A stretch of 64,000 nucleotides of DNA from Paenibacillus piri. Its GTDB lineage: Bacteria; Bacillota; Bacilli; Paenibacillales; NBRC-103111. Each line of letters starts with the position of its first letter. Position 1 is the first letter of the stretch. The position numbers and the translations under genes are program-made. The notes beneath the pieces are model-generated. The model saw only the letters and a list, made by a program, of their open reading frames with translations, was not told the origin of the DNA and made no database searches. The stretch lies in the NCBI RefSeq assembly GCF_004354045.1, contig NZ_SMRT01000016.1, positions 62,001-126,000 on the forward strand, written 5' to 3'. This document shows positions 24,673 to 32,420 of the stretch, one piece after another.

Positions 24673-25899
24673 TTAACTGATCATAACTTCTCTTGTAAAA
24701 TACACGAGCAGGTCATATCCGTCCCATACCGAATCGAATTGAAGTGCTTGTCCGAACGGAACAATCCGATCGATTCCTCTATTCGGCAATCGGCTCACAA
24801 AATCCACGAGTTGATCTTTCGATACTCCGAAATAACTTAGCGTTTGATCCCTATCATTAATCACCGCTGTAAGCCCGTTAATGTGCGGTATCCGATATTC
24901 CAAAAACAAACCGCCGCCGCAATGGACATCGGCAAAGGCTTCGTTGTAAGCGTTCATACTTACTCGTACGGGATTGTTGGCAGCCCTTCTGCTTACTTGG
25001 ACTGAATTCTCATGAGCCGCGTAGAAGTCCGCCGTTACTAGACGAAGCACGTTAACGTAGGTCTCGTTTTTGTAGCCTTCTTTCGCGACAGCACTGTCTA
25101 TGTAACTCCAGAATCGCTCTTTCGCCAAGGAAACCTCTTCTTCTTCCCCTATCCAGTAGATTTCACGCGGAGAAGAACATGCCATCTGTCCGTACCACAG
25201 AGTATCATTATAAAACTTCTTGGCCACGTCCCCCATTACAGCATCGTCCGTGTCGTTAATGCTTGATGCTTGAATGACCGCTTTGGAATAACGATTAGGA
25301 AAAACAAGCTCCACGGCATTCGGCGGCAGCGGACAAGTCCGAATCGTCTTGACGGACTGATCTCCTCCCCAAATAACGCGTAACTGGCAGACATCTGAGA
25401 GAGCCTTCGTAAACTCTTCCTCGTAGTTATAGCGAACTAACAGCGTCCTATCGGCAACGTCAAGAAACGCTTCTTGCTCCAGCAACGTATTGATTTTATT
25501 GAATAAAATATCGGTCTGCGGATTACTCCTACGGGATAGGCGCACAATGTTCTTATTGCCCGTCAACATTGAGAGAATCCAGGAGTAGATGAATACGGAA
25601 TCCACGTTCGCCGGTGCGAAATGAACGACGGTTCCTCTTGCCCGCAGATGCCGATTCATGCAGAATGTTTCGAATTTTTTTTGTAGCTCCACGATATGAC
25701 TTTTCCGAAGCCAGTGAGCGGTAGCTATTAATTCAGGATACCCACGCATCGTTTTGTCCAATAAGATGCTTTTAGACAAAGACTCCAGAAACTTGATCGC
25801 TGTCTCGTTGAACGGAGCTAAATTCGAGCGGCTCGCCACCAGCTCTACTTGCTCTTTCCACGCCAACTGCTGTAATTTCTTCGGTACAATAATTTGCAT
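24673..25899 (-). CDS. LuxC-type acyl reductase (aldehyde-dehydrogenase-like)
   Basis: The 408-residue protein resembles LuxC, the reductase that turns activated fatty acid into aldehyde with NADPH in luminous bacteria. The family motif H-F-A-P-A-N-V-D-S-V-F-I-Y-S-W is near residue 93 and the likely acyl-accepting cysteine is C241 in Q-M-A-C-S-S-P-R. It is the last gene of an eight-gene operon and follows the LuxE-like gene by 18 bases with a GGGAGG site. No luciferase subunits (LuxA/LuxB) are present, so bioluminescence is not implied. The acyl substrate is unknown. Confidence 0.85.
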   Translation of the reverse strand: MQIIVPKKLQQLAWKEQVELVASRSNLAPFNETAIKFLESLSKSILLDKTMRGYPELIATAHWLRKSHIVELQKKFETFCMNRHLRARGTVVHFAPANVDSVFIYSWILSMLTGNKNIVRLSRRSNPQTDILFNKINTLLEQEAFLDVADRTLLVRYNYEEEFTKALSDVCQLRVIWGGDQSVKTIRTCPLPPNAVELVFPNRYSKAVIQASSINDTDDAVMGDVAKKFYNDTLWYGQMACSSPREIYWIGEEEEVSLAKERFWSYIDSAVAKEGYKNETYVNVLRLVTADFYAAHENSVQVSRRAANNPVRVSMNAYNEAFADVHCGGGLFLEYRIPHINGLTAVINDRDQTLSYFGVSKDQLVDFVSRLPNRGIDRIVPFGQALQFDSVWDGYDLLVYFTREVMIS

Positions 25900-25917
25900 A
25901 CAAAGACCTCCCCGTGA

Positions 25918-26988
25918 TTACTCGGAAGTAAACGTATCGCTACAGCCTCTGGCTTCCGCCTTCGGAAGTCTGCCGTGGACGATGAAATACTTGCCTTTTC
26001 GACCGCAGGCACAATCGTCTTCGCCAATGATCATTCCCCTATCTTCAGTAAGCAGGCTGTGACCCGGATAGCTTCTAGGAAGAATGCTTAACACCTGTAT
26101 CAACCCGCTGTTTCCGTGAGAAACAGGCTCAAATGTCTCCTCGTGGCGGATGATAACTTCCGCAAAGTCCGGAGTATGCAAATACCCGTATTCACATTGC
26201 ATATAGATAGAACCAACTTGTTCAACCATGCCGTAATAGTCGTATACATGTGTAATATTGAACTGCTTTTTTAACAAATCCTTGAACACGGCATCCGATA
26301 CCGACTGGCTTTGGAGCTTTTTCCAGCCGCCTCCGTGGATCAAGATACTTCCCTTTAAATCCAGCGTGCGGTTAGTTCGTCTGAAGTAGTTAAGAAGGTA
26401 CTCCCAAATAATAAAGGTGAAGCCGAACAAAAAGATTTTCTGGCCTTGGAACTTCTCAAGAAACTCGATAAGCTCCGATTCCTTAAGCTGCATATGCTCG
26501 TCGAACAAATAAAGATGATGATGGCCAAATTGGGAGAACCCGATCGTGCCGGCCGATCGTGCACTAAATTGGGTACGGTTTTTTAAGAAATTCCTGTCCG
26601 CAATAATCATCGGCAGTCTTGTTTTGCCCAAATAACTACGGACAATCATGTTCAACGCCTTAGTTTGCATTTCTGATGTTAATTTATCGATATGAATTCG
26701 GGAAACTTGCTGCCCTGTCGTACCACTTGAATTGAGCGTCTTGAAGCGCTCCTCGTCGGACAACGAGAATAAATCCAACATCTTGAAGAGTTGGACCGGC
26801 AAATAAGGGAGACGAGCGATTTCATCGGCTTCGGTCATCACGGATGTCTTATCCATAATCCGTTGATACAGCATACAATGCTGATAATGAAACGCCGTCA
26901 ATACGTTCAGTTCTTTAAGCAGCATCGATTGTTTATCTTCGCGCGCCAATTGATAAGGGTTGTCGGATGACAGTATGCGATTAATCAT
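25918..26988 (-). CDS. LuxE-type acyl-protein synthetase
   Basis: The 356-residue protein belongs to the LuxE acyl-protein synthetase family of adenylate-forming enzymes. It has L-N-S-S-G-T-T-G-Q-Q-V-S near residue 85 (nucleotide loop) and G-G-G-W-K-K-L near residue 210, and ends with the family's R-G-C-S-D-T-F motif, whose C349 corresponds to the acylated cysteine of LuxE. An extra C-A-C-G cluster lies about 20 residues earlier. LuxE activates an acid with ATP and hands it to LuxC. Its start overlaps the ligase stop by 4 bases. Confidence 0.87.
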   Translation of the reverse strand: MINRILSSDNPYQLAREDKQSMLLKELNVLTAFHYQHCMLYQRIMDKTSVMTEADEIARLPYLPVQLFKMLDLFSLSDEERFKTLNSSGTTGQQVSRIHIDKLTSEMQTKALNMIVRSYLGKTRLPMIIADRNFLKNRTQFSARSAGTIGFSQFGHHHLYLFDEHMQLKESELIEFLEKFQGQKIFLFGFTFIIWEYLLNYFRRTNRTLDLKGSILIHGGGWKKLQSQSVSDAVFKDLLKKQFNITHVYDYYGMVEQVGSIYMQCEYGYLHTPDFAEVIIRHEETFEPVSHGNSGLIQVLSILPRSYPGHSLLTEDRGMIIGEDDCACGRKGKYFIVHGRLPKAEARGCSDTFTSE

Positions 26989-28334
26989 ACTAGAACCTCT
27001 TCCTTTAGCTTACCATAATCGATTTTGCCGTTTTCGAGCACCGGCAACACTTCTTTGAAAACGACATTTACGCAAGTGTGGTGGATGTTGTACTGTTCCT
27101 TCAGTTTTATCCGAATGAAGCTTTTTATTTCCATATCCTCTAGACCTTCCAACACGACTGTGATTAATTCATCTTTGCCTACACAAGCGATAGGCATCGA
27201 TATTTCCGTACCGATGAACCGCTCGATATCGTCCAAATTCATTCGCAACCCATATAACTTAATGAATCGCTTAATTCTTCCTTCCAGCCAAAAGTAGCCG
27301 TCCTCATCTTGTCTGCCTACATCGCCGGTTCGTAAAGTACCGTTCAGCAGATCACCTTTTGTCAAATCTCCCCTGCTCTCAGCATATCCCATCATGACGT
27401 TAGGACCCATGTATAGTAACTCAGATGTATGCTTATCCAACTCGAGTTTTCCTCCGGGAATGGCGATTCCTATACTCCCAAGTTTCTCTGTAAGCTTGGC
27501 GTGAGGAACATAGCTAATTCTTGCGGTGGCTTCTGTTTGTCCATACATCATCGTGAATTTGCAATTTTTGTTCTGGGCGGCTCGAGTGAAATATTCGGCC
27601 AGCTTCTCGGGCAGCCTCCCACCAGCTTGCGTAAAAGAGCAAAGTGATGGGAGCACCATCCGGTCGAACCGCAACCTGTGCAGCATCTGATACAAGTAGG
27701 GAACGCCTGCGAATGACGTGGCCTCGCATGCGTTGAACAGCTCCCAGAAGCGCGTGCTAATAACAGATTCGTCCGTTAAGATAAGCGTCGCTTCTTTATG
27801 TAAATGGCTATTTATTATCGACAAGCCATAGGAATACGCCATCGGCAACGTAGTAATGGGACGTTCCGTATTTGTAATGTCAAGATACTCCGCTATCGAA
27901 ACCGCATTGCTCTGCAGGTTATTATATGAAAGCCGAACGACCCTCGGATTCCCGGTCGAACCGGATGTCGTGAGCAACACTGCCAAATCCGGATGCGGCT
28001 CTTGGCTTCCAGTATTGTTAAACTGAATCAGTTCTTTGTCAAAGATCCAGTCGGGCTTATACGTTCGAATAAAGTTTTGTCTTAATTCGTCCTTTAAGCT
28101 AGCGTCCAGCAGTAATACGGCGTCTTTTTTATTCAAGGCGGCCAAGTAAGCAACAACGCTATCTACCGTATTTCTTGCAAATATAATCCCCAGCTGCTTA
28201 GTCGAGGAGAAACAAGATAGACGTTCTACGAAGGAGCTAACCTTCTCATGAAGTTGCCCATACGTGACCATATGATTAAACTTCGGCTCCATAAGGGCCG
28301 GAGTGCTCGCGTTGGTAGGCTCCCAAAACATCAT
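26985..28334 (-). CDS. AMP-dependent acyl/aminoacyl ligase
   Basis: The 449-residue protein is an ANL-superfamily adenylating enzyme. Motifs seen: L-T-T-S-G-S-T-G-N-P-R-V (P-loop), Y-G-Q-T-E-A-T near residue 290, R-T-G-D-V-G-R-Q-D-E-D-G-Y with G-R-I-K-R-F-I-K-L-Y-G-L-R, and E-N-G-K-I-D-Y with the C-terminal lysine. It probably loads a carboxylic acid onto the operon's acyl carrier protein. The ATG at 28334 overlaps the reductase stop by 4 bases and follows GGAGG; a 21-codon longer frame lies inside that gene. Confidence 0.87.
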   Translation of the reverse strand: MMFWEPTNASTPALMEPKFNHMVTYGQLHEKVSSFVERLSCFSSTKQLGIIFARNTVDSVVAYLAALNKKDAVLLLDASLKDELRQNFIRTYKPDWIFDKELIQFNNTGSQEPHPDLAVLLTTSGSTGNPRVVRLSYNNLQSNAVSIAEYLDITNTERPITTLPMAYSYGLSIINSHLHKEATLILTDESVISTRFWELFNACEATSFAGVPYLYQMLHRLRFDRMVLPSLCSFTQAGGRLPEKLAEYFTRAAQNKNCKFTMMYGQTEATARISYVPHAKLTEKLGSIGIAIPGGKLELDKHTSELLYMGPNVMMGYAESRGDLTKGDLLNGTLRTGDVGRQDEDGYFWLEGRIKRFIKLYGLRMNLDDIERFIGTEISMPIACVGKDELITVVLEGLEDMEIKSFIRIKLKEQYNIHHTCVNVVFKEVLPVLENGKIDYGKLKEEVLV

Positions 28335-29077
28335 ATCAGCATTCCTCCATCCACGCCGATAACTTGACCGGTCAAGTAACTCGACAAATCGCTGCATAGA
28401 AACCAGATCACGTTTGCAACATCCTCTGGCGTCCCGATTCTACCCATTTTAATGCTTTCCAGACGTTCTTTAAACTTTTGTTCCGGAAGGTTCTTGGCCA
28501 TATCCGTATTGATGAATCCAGGTGCTACGGCATTCACCCGGATGTTGTTAGGCGCCAGCTCCTTGGCGGCGGACATCGTAGCACCGATTAGGCCAGCTTT
28601 GCTTGCGCTGTACAATACTTGCCCCATATTTCCGTTCGTGCCTATAATTGAAGAAATATTGACTATGCTCCCTTTCTTTCTAGGAGACATTAATCTTGCC
28701 GCATACTGCATATGATAAATCGCAGCCGAGAGATTCGTTTCTAATGTTTGCTGCATTAGTTGCTCGTCAATCATGCCGAGCAGACGATCCTGAAGAATGC
28801 CGGCGTTGTTCACCAGGGCATCCAAGTGACCGAACTTCTTCTTAATTAGCAGGAAAGCTTCCTTTACCTTCGCCAAATCTCTCACATCGTAAGGAAGTGG
28901 TAGGACTTCCGTTCCAAATGTTTTCTCGATCTCTTGTTGAAGTCCTCGAAGTACGCTTTCATCGCGGGCATTAAGGGCTAGCTTGGCTCCCGAAGCTGCG
29001 AACATCAGGGCAGCCTGCCGTCCGATTCCTCTCGATGAGCCGGTAATAAGTATAACCTTATCCTCCAGCGCAATCAT
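28331..29077 (-). CDS. FabG-like short-chain dehydrogenase/reductase
   Basis: The 248-residue classical SDR has the NADP motif T-G-S-S-R-G-I-G, the N-N-A-G motif, the active-site S-S in N-I-S-S and Y-S-A-S-K-A-G (Tyr/Lys), closely resembling 3-oxoacyl-ACP reductase. It sits between the acyl carrier protein and the ligase and overlaps both, so reduction of an ACP-bound beta-keto or similar group is a reasonable inference. It is probably not the housekeeping fabG, which normally lies with other fab genes. Confidence 0.9.
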   Translation of the reverse strand: MIALEDKVILITGSSRGIGRQAALMFAASGAKLALNARDESVLRGLQQEIEKTFGTEVLPLPYDVRDLAKVKEAFLLIKKKFGHLDALVNNAGILQDRLLGMIDEQLMQQTLETNLSAAIYHMQYAARLMSPRKKGSIVNISSIIGTNGNMGQVLYSASKAGLIGATMSAAKELAPNNIRVNAVAPGFINTDMAKNLPEQKFKERLESIKMGRIGTPEDVANVIWFLCSDLSSYLTGQVIGVDGGMLI

Positions 29078-29316
29078 TCAAAGTCTACCCCATATTTTTG
29101 TAATATTTCTACCGCTCTGTCGAAGGAACTAATGTCGATAATGTCTTCCGTATCCAGCATAATATCGAACGTATCGTCGAGATGCGCAATCAGCGCCATA
29201 TGGGCAATGGAATCCCATTCCGGAATGGCGTTATATTTCAATTCCTCGACTTGTGTATCGGCAGGCAAGGCTAGCGCTTCTACGAAAGCCTGCCTTAACT
29301 TTTGTTGATTTGTCAT
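29074..29316 (-). CDS. Acyl carrier protein
   Basis: This 80-residue acidic protein carries the phosphopantetheine attachment serine S36 in the sequence P-E-W-D-S-I-A-H-M, a variant of the usual D-S-L. It is a dedicated ACP of the operon rather than the fatty acid synthase AcpP. The ATG follows AGGAGGATAA, and the stop overlaps the SDR start by 4 bases. Confidence 0.9.
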   Translation of the reverse strand: MTNQQKLRQAFVEALALPADTQVEELKYNAIPEWDSIAHMALIAHLDDTFDIMLDTEDIIDISSFDRAVEILQKYGVDFE

Positions 29317-29328
29317 CTTATTATCCTC

Positions 29329-30438
29329 CTAGTTGGGTCTATCTTGATCTGCGTCACCTTTTGTAATATACCATGTTTGATCGTTGATCGAATCAATCTT
29401 GCCTTGCAGTTCTTTAGCTACGTAGATCGCGGCCATCATATGCGTAATCTCTAAATCTAACGGCTTGAACCTCGTAGGCAAGACGAGCTTGTCGGCTTCG
29501 CTTTTGATGACGCGCTTAAATCCGACCGCTTCGAGCCCCCAAGCCGTTATAGATGAGAAGCAATAAAAATCGTTGAACAACAGCTCGTTCTGTTGAGAGA
29601 ACTTAACTACTTCGTTAGCTAGCTGCACCGCGCTATCCTGGTCGTCGGCAATAAACTCAACGATCCGTCCGATGTGTCCCTTGCCGTCCAAAATCTGCTC
29701 TTTGCGAAGGATGAGCAATCCTTTATACTCCCCCTCGGCGTTTTCACACGTAAAAATATGATAGTTGAAGGAAGGATGGTTTATATATCTCCAAGAAATA
29801 AACACGGCATTTCGAGAAAAGCCGACGTTTCTGCGCGCCCATTTGGTATAAAAGTCTTCCCACTTGTCCGCGTTGAACTGTTCGGAAACCCGGTATGACG
29901 AGGTTGTCGCTACACTGCGAATCGGATCGTAATAACGGATAGGTTGTCCGTTCCCTTCCAGGAGGAGCTCCGTTGTACGTTCTTCATCGTTGACTCCGAT
30001 CCATCTAGGAACGTCTGGAATGACCTGATATCCGCCCATGCCTTTATATAACCTCGCAACGTTCGCGTTGATTCCATGGTTAAGCACGATGGACGGATTG
30101 AAATTCAACATCGCACGCATCAATTCAATGCCAGCCCCGGTATGCCTGTGCTCGGGGGAAACGATCCAATTGGTCGGAGCAAACCCGAACTTTAGCTTGC
30201 CGTAAATATTCATGTCGAAGGCCATTAATCCGAGAATCCCGATAATTTCTCCTTCGTGCCAAGCGCCGAGAAATCCGTAATTGTCTTTACCGAATATGGT
30301 TTGCACAACCGCATGGTCATAAAACATGTAGTTCAGCAAAGTCTCGTCTCTACTTAATATATGATTTTTCGCCCATAAGTCATTAAGAGCTCTCATTAAC
30401 TCCGATGTCTCAGAGCGTTTAAATAACCGAACTTCCAT
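29329..30438 (-). CDS. GNAT-like acyltransferase, glycan operon
   Basis: The 369-residue protein has a GNAT-type acetyltransferase region in its first 160 residues (G-I-L-G-L-M-A-F-D, then V-S-P-E-H-R-H-T-G-A-G-I-E-L-M-R, the acyl-CoA loop). The C-terminal half is a second alpha/beta region that could be a diverged GNAT fold. It could place an acyl group, perhaps delivered by the operon's ACP, on a sugar amine. AAAGGAG precedes the ATG. Substrate unknown. Confidence 0.75.
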   Translation of the reverse strand: MEVRLFKRSETSELMRALNDLWAKNHILSRDETLLNYMFYDHAVVQTIFGKDNYGFLGAWHEGEIIGILGLMAFDMNIYGKLKFGFAPTNWIVSPEHRHTGAGIELMRAMLNFNPSIVLNHGINANVARLYKGMGGYQVIPDVPRWIGVNDEERTTELLLEGNGQPIRYYDPIRSVATTSSYRVSEQFNADKWEDFYTKWARRNVGFSRNAVFISWRYINHPSFNYHIFTCENAEGEYKGLLILRKEQILDGKGHIGRIVEFIADDQDSAVQLANEVVKFSQQNELLFNDFYCFSSITAWGLEAVGFKRVIKSEADKLVLPTRFKPLDLEITHMMAAIYVAKELQGKIDSINDQTWYITKGDADQDRPN

Positions 30439-30449
30439 AGTAAACTCCT

Positions 30450-31343
30450 TTACACGAAATTTCCTACAGGCGGAATCCGATTACAATCGAATCGGTTCAA
30501 CCAAAAATCGTTATGTCCTTCATTAAAGCCTTCTATGGTCGTAAACCCACCTTTGAAGCCTTCCAATTCCAATTTGGGGCGAAGTTGCTCAATCATAGCC
30601 CAGCAAAGTGTTCCCCCACCAAAAGCTGGCGTATACCACTTAGGTGATATTCCGAGGTGATCTTCAATGAATTGCTTGCAAGGCTTGATCTCGTCTTCAA
30701 AAAATTGACTCGCATTGCCGGTATAAGCCCTATGGTCCACAGCATGAACTCCGATGACCATGCCCGCCTTTAGCATTGTTCGCCATTCATCCATGTTTAT
30801 GTAATACGATTCGATAAACCGATCCCAGGTTTGAAACTTTTGAATCAGCTTCGGCTCGAGCATGCTTCTGCTTTCCTCTTCGGACAAGAAAAAGTTCAAC
30901 GCGTACTTATTGTATCTCCTGAACATATCCGTCTCGTATTTGTATATGCCGCTGTTCTCCGCTACTTTGGTCACATCAACTTTGCGGCTAAGGTCGTCCC
31001 AGATTTCCTCATCGGAGAAGTAAGACAAGGCAGCATGCACAAGATGAACCACGGGAACTTTAAATTTCTCGAACACGCCCGACATTAACGTAAAGTAAGC
31101 CGGAATTCCCTTCTCCTTAAGGATCGGAAACGCCACTTCGTACTGATCCTTAGTTGCGTCGTCAAACGTAAATACGCACCGAGGCTTCGATTGATGGGGC
31201 TTGCCCAATTGATCCGGCGTTACGACTTCATATTGCTGTAATACCCATTCCAATTGCTTTTTGAATAAGTCGGGATGCAATGGATGGATTCCTTTCAACC
31301 CTGGAGCCTGGACATAGTGATACATAATGGCTATGTCTTTCAC
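30450..31343 (-). CDS. Polysaccharide deacetylase-family protein (CE4)
   Basis: The 297-residue protein begins with M-Y-H-Y-V and has the CE4 metal/base motif T-F-D-D-A near residue 60 and the second metal motif G-V-H-A-V-D-H near residue 195. There is no signal peptide, so it probably acts in the cytoplasm on a nucleotide- or lipid-linked sugar and could expose an amine for the neighbouring acyltransferase. The start is GTG after AAGGATGATT. The second aspartate of T-F-D-D is kept, so metal binding is plausible. Confidence 0.8.
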   Translation of the reverse strand: MKDIAIMYHYVQAPGLKGIHPLHPDLFKKQLEWVLQQYEVVTPDQLGKPHQSKPRCVFTFDDATKDQYEVAFPILKEKGIPAYFTLMSGVFEKFKVPVVHLVHAALSYFSDEEIWDDLSRKVDVTKVAENSGIYKYETDMFRRYNKYALNFFLSEEESRSMLEPKLIQKFQTWDRFIESYYINMDEWRTMLKAGMVIGVHAVDHRAYTGNASQFFEDEIKPCKQFIEDHLGISPKWYTPAFGGGTLCWAMIEQLRPKLELEGFKGGFTTIEGFNEGHNDFWLNRFDCNRIPPVGNFV

Positions 31344-31363
31344 ACTAAATCATCCTTATCGTT

Positions 31364-32212
31364 CTATTTAATAATAACCACTGATCCGCATAGATCGCTT
31401 AACGGTAGTAATTTTGCGTTTGTCTCATTACAAAACTTCTTCACAGCGTGTTTTACCCCTTCAAACCTTACACTGTTGTAATCATGAACAAAGATATATC
31501 CTCCCTCTGTCATCCTAGGAAAAAAATATTTGAGGCCCTCATAGATCGGTGAGTAGAGATCAACATCAATATTTACAAATGCGAACTGATCATCTAACCC
31601 GTTTGCGGTTTCGGGAAAATATCCCTTTCTGACTATGCAGTTGTCTCTGTGTATCATTTTCTCAAGTACGGACTCAACATTAGAATAATTAAACTCACCA
31701 ACAGTTGAATTCGAAAAATTATTCTCTATATCTACGGCAACATCTCTTTCATCAAATCCGCTGAAGGTGTCAAATAAATATAGCTTTCTGTCCGGGAAAG
31801 CTTCATTAATATATTTGGCAAACTCGCCTTTGAAAACGCCAAACTCAGCTACACTTCCTGAAATACTATTATCGTATATTTCATTAGCCACCAGACGCAG
31901 CGTTGCAACACGTGTGTCCATCCATAGGTTGTTGAAATAATCTATAATCTTTTCGGGTTGGATGTTTAATTCTTCTTGAAGCTGCTTTCTAATAATAGTC
32001 CCATGAATATTGGAAATAATAATATAGTCAAAATCATACTGCATAATATCTGTTGGCGCTATAATGGACTTGGATAAAAATGTTGTGCCCCATTTTGACG
32101 GGTCGTTATCCGCAAATGCAATCACATCGAATCTTTGATCGAGATGAAAGTAAGTCGTATATCCTCCTTCTCCAGCACCAAAAAGGATTATCTTCTTTTT
32201 CCTATAATTCAT
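31364..32212 (-). CDS. TylF/MycF-like methyltransferase with N-terminal Rossmann-like domain
   Basis: The 282-residue protein has two parts. Residues 1-100 look like a nucleotide-sugar-binding Rossmann domain (I-I-L-F-G-A-G-E-G-G-Y near residue 8). Residues about 105-282 match TylF-type O-methyltransferases, with V-A-E-F-G-V-F-K-G-E-F near residue 123, L-F-D-T-F-S-G-F and the metal-site aspartates in N-I-D-V-D-L-Y. TylF enzymes methylate sugar hydroxyls using S-adenosylmethionine. It is the first gene of the eight-gene operon, after a GGGAGGAA site and a SigD-like promoter, and lies just downstream of hag. Confidence 0.85.
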   Translation of the reverse strand: MNYRKKKIILFGAGEGGYTTYFHLDQRFDVIAFADNDPSKWGTTFLSKSIIAPTDIMQYDFDYIIISNIHGTIIRKQLQEELNIQPEKIIDYFNNLWMDTRVATLRLVANEIYDNSISGSVAEFGVFKGEFAKYINEAFPDRKLYLFDTFSGFDERDVAVDIENNFSNSTVGEFNYSNVESVLEKMIHRDNCIVRKGYFPETANGLDDQFAFVNIDVDLYSPIYEGLKYFFPRMTEGGYIFVHDYNSVRFEGVKHAVKKFCNETNAKLLPLSDLCGSVVIIK

Positions 32213-32260
32213 TCTGTTCCTCCCGAAATGAATGTTCTATAAAATAGTAACATATATAAA

Positions 32261-32288
32261 TTATCGGGTTAATCCCCTCAAATTATTA
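32261..32288 (-). promoter_or_regulatory. SigD-like promoter of the acyl/glycan operon
   Basis: Minus strand: TAAT (32285-32288), 16-base spacer, CCCGATAA (32261-32268), about 50 bases before the methyltransferase ATG and after the hag terminator. Same architecture as the other three SigD-like sites of the window. Confidence 0.72.
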
Positions 32289-32370
32289 GCTTATTGTACG
32301 GATAATTCTGATGGTATTCAGGATGTTCACCAAGTAAGCATACTCAAAAAATATCTACCTCCTTGATTTT

Positions 32371-32405
32371 AAAGAAAAGAACCTCGAACTTTGTTCGAGG
32401 TTCTT
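32371..32405 (-). terminator. Flagellin gene terminator
   Basis: A perfect 13-base stem (AAGAACCTCGAAC / GTTCGAGGTTCTT, 32377-32405) with a 3-base loop, followed on the minus strand by TTTCTTT. A strong terminator suits a highly expressed gene and separates hag from the acyl operon. Confidence 0.9.
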
Positions 32406-32420
32406 GAAAACTTATCAAAA

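Noticed and set aside
24673..26988. Bioluminescence genes
   Set aside because: LuxC- and LuxE-like genes are present but LuxA, LuxB and LuxD are absent, and the context is flagellar glycosylation.
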